From NCBI RefSeq assembly GCF_009670965.2, contig NZ_CP073239.1:1426001-1490000 (forward strand): a stretch of DNA of 64,000 nt. Direction: 5' to 3'. Below are positions 27,728 through 35,882 of this stretch, piece by piece. The notes under the pieces were generated by a model. It had not been told where the DNA came from and ran no database searches. It saw nothing but the letters and a program-made list of their open reading frames with translations. The position numbers and the translations under genes were made by a program. Within the stretch, counting starts at the first letter, position 1; each line of letters opens with the position of its first letter. Origin of the DNA: Riemerella anatipestifer. Its GTDB lineage: Bacteria; Bacteroidota; Bacteroidia; Flavobacteriales; Weeksellaceae.

Positions 27728-28219
27728 ATGAAGTTTAATTTGTCTGAAGTAGAACTTTATAGAATTTTAATTGATGCTGAGCAAACACTTTTTTCTTTAC
27801 CTAAAATTAAATTTGAAAGAGACATTGCTTGGCGAAAAAATTATTTAATGGATTCTGCTGGAATTTATGCTTTATTTGAAAAGGATGATTTAATTTACAT
27901 TGGAGAGACAGGAAATCTGATTAAGAGGATGAGTGATATTACTAGGACTTTTAATCATACATTTAGAAAACAACTAGGTGAAAAAAGATTTAGTGGTACT
28001 ATATTAGGCGGGAAATTTGATGATAATGTAGAAGCTTTATTAGATAACTATTTTGATAATGACTTATATGTATCGTTTATGGAAGTTAACTTCGGTCGAT
28101 TAGAAATTGAAGACTATTTGGTTGATAAGTATAAATATCAATTACTTAATTCTGAAAAGAAACGGAAATTTAAGTATAATTATGAATTGATAAAAGAATT
28201 AGAAGATATTTACTTATAG
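27728..28219 (+). CDS. Stand-alone GIY-YIG nuclease-fold protein
   Basis: A 163-residue protein with a GIY-YIG domain: GIY at 45-47, YIG at 57-59, Arg67 (NLIKRM), and the late RLEIEDYLVDKYKYQLLN (about 124-141) that would supply the metal-binding glutamate (E126 or E128) and Asn141. The catalytic set appears intact. No other domain is present, unlike UvrC or homing endonucleases. The DNA is more AT-rich than its neighbours, and it has an unusual Shine-Dalgarno-like AGGAG 8 nt before its ATG, both hints of horizontal acquisition. It is flanked by unrelated housekeeping genes. Function unknown. Confidence 0.78.
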   Translation: MKFNLSEVELYRILIDAEQTLFSLPKIKFERDIAWRKNYLMDSAGIYALFEKDDLIYIGETGNLIKRMSDITRTFNHTFRKQLGEKRFSGTILGGKFDDNVEALLDNYFDNDLYVSFMEVNFGRLEIEDYLVDKYKYQLLNSEKKRKFKYNYELIKELEDIYL

Positions 28220-28390
28220 CACTTTGGGGATAAACGGCTATTTGGTGGGATATCCTTGAATTTATTTGTATAGCTTTTATACTCTATCTTTTATGAGAAA
28301 TTGGTTCTGTGGAAATTAAATTTTTAAAAAATCTAGCTGATGTTTTTTAGACTATAGGATAATGGAATATTTAAGTGTTAAAATACGAAT

Positions 28391-28427
28391 AAAAACCTTC
28401 TATATACTATGGAGGTTTTTTATTTTT
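28391..28427 (+). terminator. Terminator before the PLP synthase gene
   Basis: A 10-bp stem, AAAAACCTTC (28391-28400) with GGAGGTTTTT (28411-28420) including one G-T pair, followed by a T tract. Confidence 0.65.
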
Positions 28428-28431
28428 TAGC

Positions 28432-28439
28432 TAAATTTG
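28432..28439 (+). promoter_or_regulatory. -7 element (TAAATTTG) of the PLP synthase gene
   Basis: An exact TAnnTTTG match, 29 nt before the ATG at 28469. Confidence 0.5.
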
Positions 28440-28468
28440 TACCTTAAAATTTTTATAAAAATAAATCA

Positions 28469-29740
28469 ATGGATATTTTTGATAGAATAAAACAAAACCC
28501 TGGTCCACTTGGTCAGTTTGCTGATTACGGAGAAGGTTATTTTGTGTTCCCTAAATTAGAAGGTCCCATAGGTCCTAGAATGAAATTTCAGGGTAAAGAA
28601 GTTATTTTCTGGAGTGCAAACGACTATTTAGGGCTTTGTAATCACCCAGAAGTAAAAGAAGCTGATGCTAAAGCAGCGGAAGAGTATGGTATGTTTTATC
28701 CTATGGGAGCTAGAGCTATGTCTGGTGAAACGCCTTATCATCAGCAGTTGGAGCGAGAGTTAGCAGAGTTTGTAGGTAAAGAAGCTTCTTATTTGCTAAA
28801 CTTTGGCTATCAAGGTATGGTATCCATTATAGATGCTTTGGTATCAAAAAATGATGTTATTGTTTACGATGTGGACTCTCACGCTTGTATTATAGATGGG
28901 GTTCGTCTTCATATGGGTAAGAGATTTACTTATCGTCATAATGATATAGAAAGTGTAGAGAAAAATCTACAAAGAGCCACAAAAGTAGCAGAAGAAACAG
29001 GGGGCGGTATTTTGTTAATTACGGAAGGTGTTTTCGGTATGAGAGGGCAACAGGGTAAACTGAAAGAAATAGCCGCTCTTAAAAAGAAATACAAATTTAG
29101 AATGTTGGTGGACGATGCTCACGGTTTCGGTACATTAGGTAAAACAGGAGCAGGAGCAGGAGAGGAGCAAGGGTGCCAAGATGAGATAGATGTTTATTTT
29201 TCTACTTTTGCTAAATCTATGGCAGGTTTTGGAGCGTTTGTAGCAGGAGATAAGGAGATTATCCGCTATTTAAAGTATAATATGCGTTCTCAAATTTTTG
29301 CGAAATCCCTTACTATGCCTATGGTTATAGGTGGTTTGAAGAGATTAGAGCTACTTAGAAGTCGTCCAGAAATTAAAGCTAAACTTTGGGAAAATGTAAA
29401 CAAATTACAAAACGGTCTTAAAGAAAGAGGCTTCAATCTAGGAGATACCAATACTTGCGTAACACCTGTATTTATAGAGGGAAGCCCTGTGGAAGCTACC
29501 TTATTGGTAAAAGATTTAAGAGAAAACTATGGCATCTTTACTTCCGTAGTAGTTTATCCTGTGATTCCTAAAGGAATGATTTTACTAAGGCTTATCCCTA
29601 CGGCTTCTCATACAGATGCTGAAATTAATGAAACTATTGCAGCGTTTGAAGCGATACACGATAAGTTGGTAAAAGGTTACTACAAGGAGCAAGAAAAACA
29701 ACTTTTGGAAGAAAAAGGATTTTCATTTAAGCCGATATAA
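28469..29740 (+). CDS. PLP-dependent alpha-oxoamine synthase, serine palmitoyltransferase-like
   Basis: A 423-residue enzyme of the family that condenses an amino acid with an acyl-CoA. PLP contacts are visible: DDAHGFGTLG (215-224) and the Schiff-base lysine K249 in FSTFAKSMAGFG. SANDYLGL (49-56) and GARAMSGETPYHQQLE are family hallmarks. The N-terminus and the FAKS segment resemble bacterial serine palmitoyltransferases more than KBL (TLGKALGG) or BioF, so it probably makes 3-ketosphinganine for the sphingolipids of this group. No biotin or threonine genes are nearby. The family is certain; the substrate is moderately so. Confidence 0.82.
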   Translation: MDIFDRIKQNPGPLGQFADYGEGYFVFPKLEGPIGPRMKFQGKEVIFWSANDYLGLCNHPEVKEADAKAAEEYGMFYPMGARAMSGETPYHQQLERELAEFVGKEASYLLNFGYQGMVSIIDALVSKNDVIVYDVDSHACIIDGVRLHMGKRFTYRHNDIESVEKNLQRATKVAEETGGGILLITEGVFGMRGQQGKLKEIAALKKKYKFRMLVDDAHGFGTLGKTGAGAGEEQGCQDEIDVYFSTFAKSMAGFGAFVAGDKEIIRYLKYNMRSQIFAKSLTMPMVIGGLKRLELLRSRPEIKAKLWENVNKLQNGLKERGFNLGDTNTCVTPVFIEGSPVEATLLVKDLRENYGIFTSVVVYPVIPKGMILLRLIPTASHTDAEINETIAAFEAIHDKLVKGYYKEQEKQLLEEKGFSFKPI

Positions 29741-29765
29741 AACTTGCTGAGAATAAATATTTAAT

Positions 29766-29800
29766 AAGAGAGACTTTTAATTGAGTCTCTCTTTGTTTTT
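29766..29800 (+). terminator. Terminator of the PLP synthase gene
   Basis: A 10-bp stem, AAGAGAGACT (29766-29775) with AGTCTCTCTT (29784-29793), then TGTTTTT. Confidence 0.75.
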
Positions 29801-29838
29801 TGTAAATAGAATTAAATTTTCTAACAGATAAAAATGAT

Positions 29839-29846
29839 TATCTTTG
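29839..29846 (+). promoter_or_regulatory. -7 element (TATCTTTG) of yjdM
   Basis: An exact TAnnTTTG match, 21 nt before the ATG at 29868. Confidence 0.55.
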
Positions 29847-29867
29847 CAGTAAAATAAATAAAGAGTT

Positions 29868-30206
29868 ATGAGTGAAGTAGTTTTATGTCCTAAATGTGGT
29901 TCAGAGTTTACTTATCCACAAGATGATTTGATGGTGTGTTCACAATGTTTTCACGAGTGGAATCCAGCGGAGGTTTCTGCTTCTGATGGAGAGAAAATAT
30001 TAGATTCTAATGGTAATGAGTTACAAGATGGTGATACTGTAGTAGTAATAAAAGACTTACCAGTAAAAGGAGCACCAAAACCAGTAAAGGCAGGGACTAA
30101 AGTAAAGAATATCAGACTAAATTATGATAGCGACCATAATATCAGCTGTAAAATAGACGGATTTGGAGCTATGGGCTTAAAGTCAGAGTTTGTAAGAAAG
30201 GCTTAA
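29868..30206 (+). CDS. yjdM: YjdM/PhnA-type zinc-ribbon protein
   Basis: A 112-residue soluble protein. The N-terminal zinc ribbon has CPKCGSEF and CSQCFHEW (C7, C10 and about C26, C29). The C-terminal domain with GDTVVVIKDLPVKG and GTKVKNIRL is the PhnA/YjdM fold. Despite the old name PhnA it is not a phosphonoacetate hydrolase, and its role is unknown in most bacteria. It stands alone between two terminators. Confidence 0.92.
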   Translation: MSEVVLCPKCGSEFTYPQDDLMVCSQCFHEWNPAEVSASDGEKILDSNGNELQDGDTVVVIKDLPVKGAPKPVKAGTKVKNIRLNYDSDHNISCKIDGFGAMGLKSEFVRKA

Positions 30207-30225
30207 GTTTTACTTTTTAATAATA

Positions 30226-30264
30226 AAAAAAGAGAGGTGATTTTTAAAACTACCTCTCTTTTTT
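30226..30264. terminator. Bidirectional terminator between yjdM and pdhB
   Basis: A perfect 13-bp stem, AAAAAAGAGAGGT (30226-30238) with ACCTCTCTTTTTT (30252-30264), between convergent genes. Confidence 0.82.
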
Positions 30265-30280
30265 GTACCTAAATTATATA

Positions 30281-31264
30281 TTAGTTCTTAATGTAAAGAG
30301 CCTTTTTAATTTCCTCTTTTACTTTTTCTAATTTAGGGAACCACTCCGCGAATAACGCTGCCGAATATGGTGCAGGAGCATCAGGAGTTGTAATTCTCTT
30401 GATAGGAGCATCTAGGTAGTCAAACGCTTTTTGCTGAACCATATAAGTGATTTCTGAAGCTACTGAACCAAATGGCCAAGCCTCTTCTAATACTACCAAG
30501 CGATTGGTCTTTTTAACAGATGCTAAAACAGTGTCATAATCTAAAGGACGAACAGTTCTTAAGTCTATCACTTCTACAGAAATACCTTCTTTTTCTAGTT
30601 CTTCAGCTGCTTGTAAAGCCAATTTCATGATTTTACCGAAAGAAACTAAAGTAACATCTTTACCTTCTTTTTTGATGTCAGCTTTCCCTATTGGGATATA
30701 GTATTCTTCCTCTGGAATCTCCATTTTATCACCATACATTTGTTCAGACTCCATAAAAATTACAGGGTCGTTATCTTGTATAGCAGTTTTAAGTAATCCT
30801 TTAGCATCATAAGGGTTAGAAGGTACCACTACCTTTAGACCAGGGCAGTTAGCATACCAGCTTTCAAATGCTTGTGAGTGTGTAGCTCCTAGCTGTCCCG
30901 CAGAACCTGTAGGACCTCTAAATACGATTGGTATATTCCACTGTCCACCGCTCATTTGATACATTTTAGCAGCGTTACTGATGATTTGGTCTATAGCTAC
31001 TAAAGAGAAATTGAAAGTCATAAATTCTACAATAGGGCGGTTACCATTCATCGCTGCACCCACAGAAATCCCCGCAAAACCACCTTCTGCAATAGGTGCA
31101 TCTATTACCCTTTTAGGACCAAACTCATCTAGCATTCCTTTAGATGCTTTATAAGCTCCATTGTATTCAGCTACTTCTTCTCCTATAAGGTAGATAGATT
31201 CATCTTTACGCATCTCCTCGCTCATAGCTTGTGCGATGACTTCTCTAAATGTATATTCTTTCAT
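30281..31264 (-). CDS. pdhB: Pyruvate dehydrogenase E1 component, beta subunit
   Basis: A 327-residue thiamine-diphosphate enzyme subunit that pairs with an alpha subunit to decarboxylate pyruvate. Family features: GEEVAEYNGAYKASKGMLDEFG at the N-terminus (cofactor glutamate), PIAEGGFAGISVGAAMNG, GQLGATHSQAFESWY (conserved His) and VEVIDLRTVRPLD in the C-terminal domain. The alpha subunit and E2 are not adjacent, so the complex is encoded at scattered sites, as in related flavobacteria. LipA in this window serves the same complex. A branched-chain oxoacid dehydrogenase role is the alternative, but the motifs favour PDH. Confidence 0.9.
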   Translation of the reverse strand: MKEYTFREVIAQAMSEEMRKDESIYLIGEEVAEYNGAYKASKGMLDEFGPKRVIDAPIAEGGFAGISVGAAMNGNRPIVEFMTFNFSLVAIDQIISNAAKMYQMSGGQWNIPIVFRGPTGSAGQLGATHSQAFESWYANCPGLKVVVPSNPYDAKGLLKTAIQDNDPVIFMESEQMYGDKMEIPEEEYYIPIGKADIKKEGKDVTLVSFGKIMKLALQAAEELEKEGISVEVIDLRTVRPLDYDTVLASVKKTNRLVVLEEAWPFGSVASEITYMVQQKAFDYLDAPIKRITTPDAPAPYSAALFAEWFPKLEKVKEEIKKALYIKN

Positions 31265-31284
31265 TGTCTTTAAGTATTGATATG

Positions 31285-31292
31285 CAAAAATA
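31285..31292 (-). promoter_or_regulatory. -7 element (TATTTTTG) of pdhB
   Basis: An exact TAnnTTTG match on the minus strand, 20 nt before the ATG. Confidence 0.55.
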
Positions 31293-31331
31293 GTTATTTT
31301 TATTTGATAAGGAAATTTTTGTAAACATTAT

Positions 31332-33458
31332 CTACTTAATAAGTTTTAGCCCAATCCTTTTTCGTGCTTCGTCTATTTCTAAAACTTGTACCTCTACAGT
31401 TTGATGAAGTTTTACTACTTCATTAACATCAGATACAAAACCATCGGTGAGCTGTGAGATATGTATAAGCCCACTTTCTTTAATACCAATGTCTACAAAG
31501 CAGCCAAATGCCGTAATATTATTTACAATTCCAGGTAGAGACATACCTACTTTTATATCTGTAATTGTTTTAATGTTAGGATTAAACTCAAATACTTTAG
31601 CTTGTTGGCGAGGGTCTACCCCTGGTTTCTCTAATTCTTTCAAAATGTCTTTAATTCCTAAAATTCCTACTTCTGGAGTGGTGTATTTCTCGGGGATTAT
31701 TTTTTGGATTTGTTCTTTGTTGGCAATGAGTTCTTTGGTTTTTAGTCCTAAATCTTTAGCCATTTTTTCTACGGTAGCGTAAGATTCTGGATGTACAGCT
31801 GAATTGTCTAACGGGTTTTCCGAGTCTTTAATGCGTACAAAAGCTGCCGCTTGTTGGAATGCTTTTTCTCCCAAGCGAGGAACTTTTTTCAGTTCGGCTC
31901 TTGTTCTAAAAGCACCGTTTTCTGAGCGATATTTTACGATATTCTCAGCCATTTTTTCTCCAATGCCAGACACATAGCTTAATAGAGATTGGCTGGCGGT
32001 ATTTAGATTAACACCTACGGCATTTACACAGTGGATTACCGTGCTGTCTAGCTCTTCTTTAAGTTTGGTACTATCTACATCGTGCTGATACTGCCCAACT
32101 CCGATACTTTTTGGATCTATTTTTACGAGTTCTGCTAATGGGTCAGAAAGTCGTCTTCCGATGGATACAGCCCCACGAACAGTAACGTCATAGTTAGGAA
32201 ATTCATCTCTAGCGATTTTACTTGCTGAATAGACTGAAGCACCTGCTTCTGATACTACAAACACCTGTAAATCTTTATCAAAGGCTATTTTTTTGATGAA
32301 TGCTTCTGTTTCTCTACTCGCAGTTCCGTTTCCTATAGCGATGGCTTCTACTTGGTAGGCATTAACCATACTACGGATTTTTTTCATAGCGACTCCTATT
32401 TCATTTTGAGGAGCGTGAGGGTAAATAGTTTCGTTGTAAAGCAAATCTCCCTTTTCATCTAAACACACCACTTTACAACCTGTACGATAGCCAGGGTCTA
32501 TGGCTAAAATTCTTTTTTCACCGAGTGGAGCAGCAAGTAGCAGTTGCTTAAGGTTTTCCGAAAATATACTAATGGCCTTATCATCTGCTTTGCTTTTAGC
32601 GTCTTGTAAAATTTCGTTAGCAATAGAAGGTTCTAAAAGACGCTTATAAGCATCTTTTATAGCGATGCTGATATAGTGAGCTGTTTCATTATTATTTTTA
32701 ATGATACTTTTTTCTATGAAGTTAATTGCCTCATCATTATCTATTTCAATTTTAAGCTTGATGAAGCCTTCGTTTTCTGCTCTTAATAGAGCTAACAACC
32801 TATGGGAAGGAGCTTTGAGTAGTGTTTCGCTCCAATCAAAATATTGTTGATATTTCTGAGCTTCCTCTTCATTTTCTTTGGCTTTTTTTGTGATTTTACT
32901 AGTAATTTTAGCCTGTCGCTGAAACATTTGTCTTAGGCGTTTTCTTATGAATAGATTTTCGTTAATCCATTCTGCGATGATATCACAAGCACCATCTAAG
33001 GCTTCTTGAGTGGTAGATATTTTATCAGAAATATACTTTTGTGCGTTGTGTTCTAAGTGATTAGCGTTTTGAGCCATAATGATTTTAGCCAAAGCTTCTA
33101 ATCCGTTTTCTCTAGCAGTATCCGCTTTAGTTTTTCTTCGTTTTTTGTAAGGTAAATATAAATCTTCTAATTCTTGTAGGCTAAATGATTGTTCAATTTT
33201 TTGTTGAAGTTCAGGCGTAAGGCTATTCTGCTCTTCTATTGATTTTAAAATACTTTCTTTTCTCTTGACGATTTCCTCGTATTGTTTTTGAAGTTTCTGA
33301 ATTTGTTCTATGGCAACTTCGTCTAAATTGCCTGTTGTATCTTTTCGGTAGCGAGAAATAAAGGGAATAGTACCACCTTCGGCAAGAAGAGTTAGTGTGT
33401 TTTCTATAGATTTGGGTTGTAGTTGTGATAGAGACTGTATATATTGTACTAGAGTCAT
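31332..33458 (-). CDS. tex: Tex-family RNA-binding transcription accessory protein
   Basis: A 708-residue protein with the Tex domain order: helical N-terminal region, YqgF/RNase H-like domain (LAIDPGYRTGCKVV, about 320-440), helix-hairpin-helix repeats (YVSGIGEKMAENIVKYR and KKVPRLGEKAFQQ, about 500-560) and a C-terminal S1 domain (GIVNNITAFGCFVDIG, about 632-705). Tex binds nucleic acid and affects transcription and stress tolerance in other bacteria. It follows mutS2 by 64 nt on the same strand, so the two may be co-transcribed. Confidence 0.94.
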   Translation of the reverse strand: MTLVQYIQSLSQLQPKSIENTLTLLAEGGTIPFISRYRKDTTGNLDEVAIEQIQKLQKQYEEIVKRKESILKSIEEQNSLTPELQQKIEQSFSLQELEDLYLPYKKRRKTKADTARENGLEALAKIIMAQNANHLEHNAQKYISDKISTTQEALDGACDIIAEWINENLFIRKRLRQMFQRQAKITSKITKKAKENEEEAQKYQQYFDWSETLLKAPSHRLLALLRAENEGFIKLKIEIDNDEAINFIEKSIIKNNNETAHYISIAIKDAYKRLLEPSIANEILQDAKSKADDKAISIFSENLKQLLLAAPLGEKRILAIDPGYRTGCKVVCLDEKGDLLYNETIYPHAPQNEIGVAMKKIRSMVNAYQVEAIAIGNGTASRETEAFIKKIAFDKDLQVFVVSEAGASVYSASKIARDEFPNYDVTVRGAVSIGRRLSDPLAELVKIDPKSIGVGQYQHDVDSTKLKEELDSTVIHCVNAVGVNLNTASQSLLSYVSGIGEKMAENIVKYRSENGAFRTRAELKKVPRLGEKAFQQAAAFVRIKDSENPLDNSAVHPESYATVEKMAKDLGLKTKELIANKEQIQKIIPEKYTTPEVGILGIKDILKELEKPGVDPRQQAKVFEFNPNIKTITDIKVGMSLPGIVNNITAFGCFVDIGIKESGLIHISQLTDGFVSDVNEVVKLHQTVEVQVLEIDEARKRIGLKLIK

Positions 33459-33522
33459 TGTTTTTTATTTTTTGATTGAGGTTCAACCGAGTCAATTATT
33501 TGGTTGAAATAAAGATAGAATT

Positions 33523-35670
33523 TTATACGCGTTCTAGTTCGTCAGGATTGATTTGAGTTTTAAATAACCCATAATTTACGGTTACTTTATTTTTAGAAAT
33601 ACTCTCAATAGTGCCTACACTGGTACTTCCTGTAATTCTCACTCGTTGTCCTACTTTTAGCCAAACAGCTCTTTCTTTCTGTTTTTTTTCTTCCAATTTT
33701 TGGTTGGTTTCTTCTATTTTCTCTTTGACATCTTTCCTTTTGAGCTGTTGAGTGATTTTGCGTTTGATTACTTGTAATTTTTTAGACTCATCTTTATCAG
33801 AGCCTAACTTTCGGTATTTCTCCTGTTCTAATATTTTTACAAAATCTTTGACAAGTTCCTTTCTAGAACGCCCATTGATGTAGTCTTTAATAAAATTTTC
33901 TACTTTGTTCCCAAATTGTAATTTTCGGTGTTCTTCTTCGTAGAGTTTTTGGAAGTTAAAAAGTTTCTGCTGTAGTTGCTCGTTAAGTTTTTGCAGATTG
34001 TCCCGTTTATCTTCTACCGATTCTTTTTTCTGAGATAAATCTGTTTTTAGTTTTTCCACCTCAAATTTTTCTTGTTGAAGTTTTACGATGGTTTTATCTA
34101 AATTAACCACATCTTTCTCTACTTTTCTTTTCGCCGAGCGAATGATGAAAGGTGGAATTTTATTTTTTTCTGCCACTTCAAAAGTAAACGAACTTCCTGC
34201 CTGTCCTATCTCTAATTTATAAAGAGGCTCTAGACTGTTTTCATCAAAAAGCATTGCTGCATTTTGGGCGTTAGGGAGTTGCTCCACTACCAGCTTAATG
34301 TTGGTGTAGTGAGTAGTAATAATAGCAAAGGATTTTTTTTCGTAGAAAAACTCCAAAAAACTTTCCGCCAACGCACCACCAAGTTCGGGGTCGGAGCCAG
34401 TTCCAAATTCATCTATAAGGAGCAATGTGTTTTTATCCGCTTTTCTGATAATGTGCGACATTTTCTTAAGTCTAGATGAATAGGTAGAAAGGTGATTTTC
34501 AATAGATTGATTATCACCAATATCCGTCATTACTTTATCAAAGAAAAACATTTCAGATTTAGGGTGTACAGGAACTAAAATTCCTGATTGGAGCATAAGC
34601 TGTAACAGCCCTACGGTTTTTAATGTAATTGATTTACCACCAGCATTTGGACCAGAAATACAAATGATTCTATTGTGCTCAGTAAGGGCAAGGGTTTGTG
34701 GGAAAATTTCTTTGTTCTCAGCCTTGTTTTGTAACCATAATAGAGGGTGATAAGCCTCTTTTAGCCTTAGTGTTTGGTGCTCATTAATTTTAGGAAGCGT
34801 CGCATTTACTTTTTCCGCAAACTTAGCTTTAGCTCTCGTAAGGTCTAGGTCAAAAATATAGTTTTGATAAGACGCTATTTCAGGTTGAAATACAGCTATT
34901 TCAGTGGTTAGCTTTCTTAAAATACGGTCTATTTCCTTTTTTTCTTCTTCTAAACTTTCTTTTAGTTTAAAATAATGTTTTACTACAGTTTCTGGTTGAA
35001 TATAGGTGATGGAACCTGTCTTTGAAACGCCTAAAACTCTACCTTGCACCCTTTTTTTGAAACCTGATTTTACAGCTAATACCCTTTGGTCTTCTATAAT
35101 TGTTTCTCTGATTTCGTCTAAAAAATCACTTTGAGAATAGACTCCTAAAGCCCTATTGAAATTTTCATCTATGGCTTTTTTAGCTTTTTGTATTTCATCT
35201 CGGAGTTCTTTTAAAGTAGGGGAGGCATCACTTTTAACCTCTTCAAATCGGTTAAAAACCTGGTCTATTTTCTCAATAATTTCTTTTTTGAAATCAAGAG
35301 TTTCTATGCCTTTCAATAATTCAGGGAAAATCTCCGAATACTGTGGAAAGAACTTTTGGAGTTTTCCGATTTGGGAAGTGATATTTTTAATCTTTATAAA
35401 AGCCCTATTTTCTAATCGGAAATTCTCAATAAGCATCAATTTTAGTTCTGTTTCTACATCTTCGTATTCATTGAAAGGAATAGCATTTTCACTTTCAAAG
35501 CTACTTAAAAACTCAGAAGTTTTTTTTAATGAAATTAAGGCTTCCTCTTTTTTAAGAGGTTTTAAATCCGAAATTTTTTGAGCTATTTTTGAGGAATAGG
35601 CGTATGGAACAATTTCCGCTAATAGTTGCGGAAACTCTAATTCTTGTAAACTGTCTTTAGTAATATGCAC
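33523..35670 (-). CDS. mutS2: MutS2-family protein without Smr nuclease domain
   Basis: A 715-residue relative of MutS2. The core and clamp are typical, the ATPase has Walker A GPNAGGKS (340-347) and Walker B LLLIDEFGTGSDPELGG, and a long coiled coil (about 515-665) follows. It ends with an SH3-like segment (VGQRVRITGSTSVGTIES) and stops at ELERV. The Smr domain that gives MutS2 its nuclease activity (about 80 residues with DLRG/HGxG) is absent. The start is a GTG at 35670 giving MHITKDSLQELEFP, matching the family N-terminus, and a TATTTTTG element ends only 4 nt upstream. It probably acts on recombination intermediates or stalled ribosomes without cutting. Confidence 0.9.
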   Translation of the reverse strand: MHITKDSLQELEFPQLLAEIVPYAYSSKIAQKISDLKPLKKEEALISLKKTSEFLSSFESENAIPFNEYEDVETELKLMLIENFRLENRAFIKIKNITSQIGKLQKFFPQYSEIFPELLKGIETLDFKKEIIEKIDQVFNRFEEVKSDASPTLKELRDEIQKAKKAIDENFNRALGVYSQSDFLDEIRETIIEDQRVLAVKSGFKKRVQGRVLGVSKTGSITYIQPETVVKHYFKLKESLEEEKKEIDRILRKLTTEIAVFQPEIASYQNYIFDLDLTRAKAKFAEKVNATLPKINEHQTLRLKEAYHPLLWLQNKAENKEIFPQTLALTEHNRIICISGPNAGGKSITLKTVGLLQLMLQSGILVPVHPKSEMFFFDKVMTDIGDNQSIENHLSTYSSRLKKMSHIIRKADKNTLLLIDEFGTGSDPELGGALAESFLEFFYEKKSFAIITTHYTNIKLVVEQLPNAQNAAMLFDENSLEPLYKLEIGQAGSSFTFEVAEKNKIPPFIIRSAKRKVEKDVVNLDKTIVKLQQEKFEVEKLKTDLSQKKESVEDKRDNLQKLNEQLQQKLFNFQKLYEEEHRKLQFGNKVENFIKDYINGRSRKELVKDFVKILEQEKYRKLGSDKDESKKLQVIKRKITQQLKRKDVKEKIEETNQKLEEKKQKERAVWLKVGQRVRITGSTSVGTIESISKNKVTVNYGLFKTQINPDELERV

Positions 35671-35674
35671 GGCA

Positions 35675-35682
35675 CAAAAATA
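35675..35682 (-). promoter_or_regulatory. -7 element (TATTTTTG) of mutS2, nearly touching the start codon
   Basis: An exact TAnnTTTG match on the minus strand with 4 nt to the GTG start at 35670; a leaderless transcript is expected. Confidence 0.5.
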
Positions 35683-35732
35683 AGAAAAATTAGGCTTTCA
35701 ATAGATAGAGTAATTTTTGAATAGAAAATAAA

Positions 35733-35762
35733 AAAAACACTCCTCGAAAAAGGAGTGTTTTT
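35733..35762 (-). terminator. Terminator after tRNA-Met
   Basis: A perfect 12-bp stem, AAAAACACTCCT (35733-35744) with AGGAGTGTTTTT (35751-35762), immediately 3' of the tRNA on the minus strand. Confidence 0.85.
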
Positions 35763-35764
35763 AG

Positions 35765-35838
35765 TAGCGAAGACGGGAATTGAACCCGTGACCTCAGGGT
35801 TATGAATCCTGCGCTCTAACCATCTGAGCTACCTCGCC
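35765..35838 (-). tRNA. tRNA-Met (CAU anticodon)
   Basis: On the minus strand a 74-nt cloverleaf begins GGCGAGG and ends CTTCGCT plus discriminator A. The D-arm is GCTC...GAGC, the anticodon loop TTCATAA gives anticodon CAT, and the T-arm is ACGGGTTCAATTCCCGT. The acceptor stem pairs G1-T and G6-T as wobbles, and the anticodon stem has one A-C mismatch at its end. CCA is not encoded. Paired acceptor position 1 and the loop suggest an elongator tRNA; a tRNA-Ile2 with modified cytidine is possible. Confidence 0.93.
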
Positions 35839-35882
35839 ATTAGAGTGGTGCAAATATAGAAATAATTACAATAACTACAAAA

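Noticed and set aside
35765..35838. tRNA as an integration site (attachment site) for a mobile element
   Set aside because: No integrase lies nearby and no direct repeat of the tRNA 3' end was noticed; the neighbours are ordinary genes.
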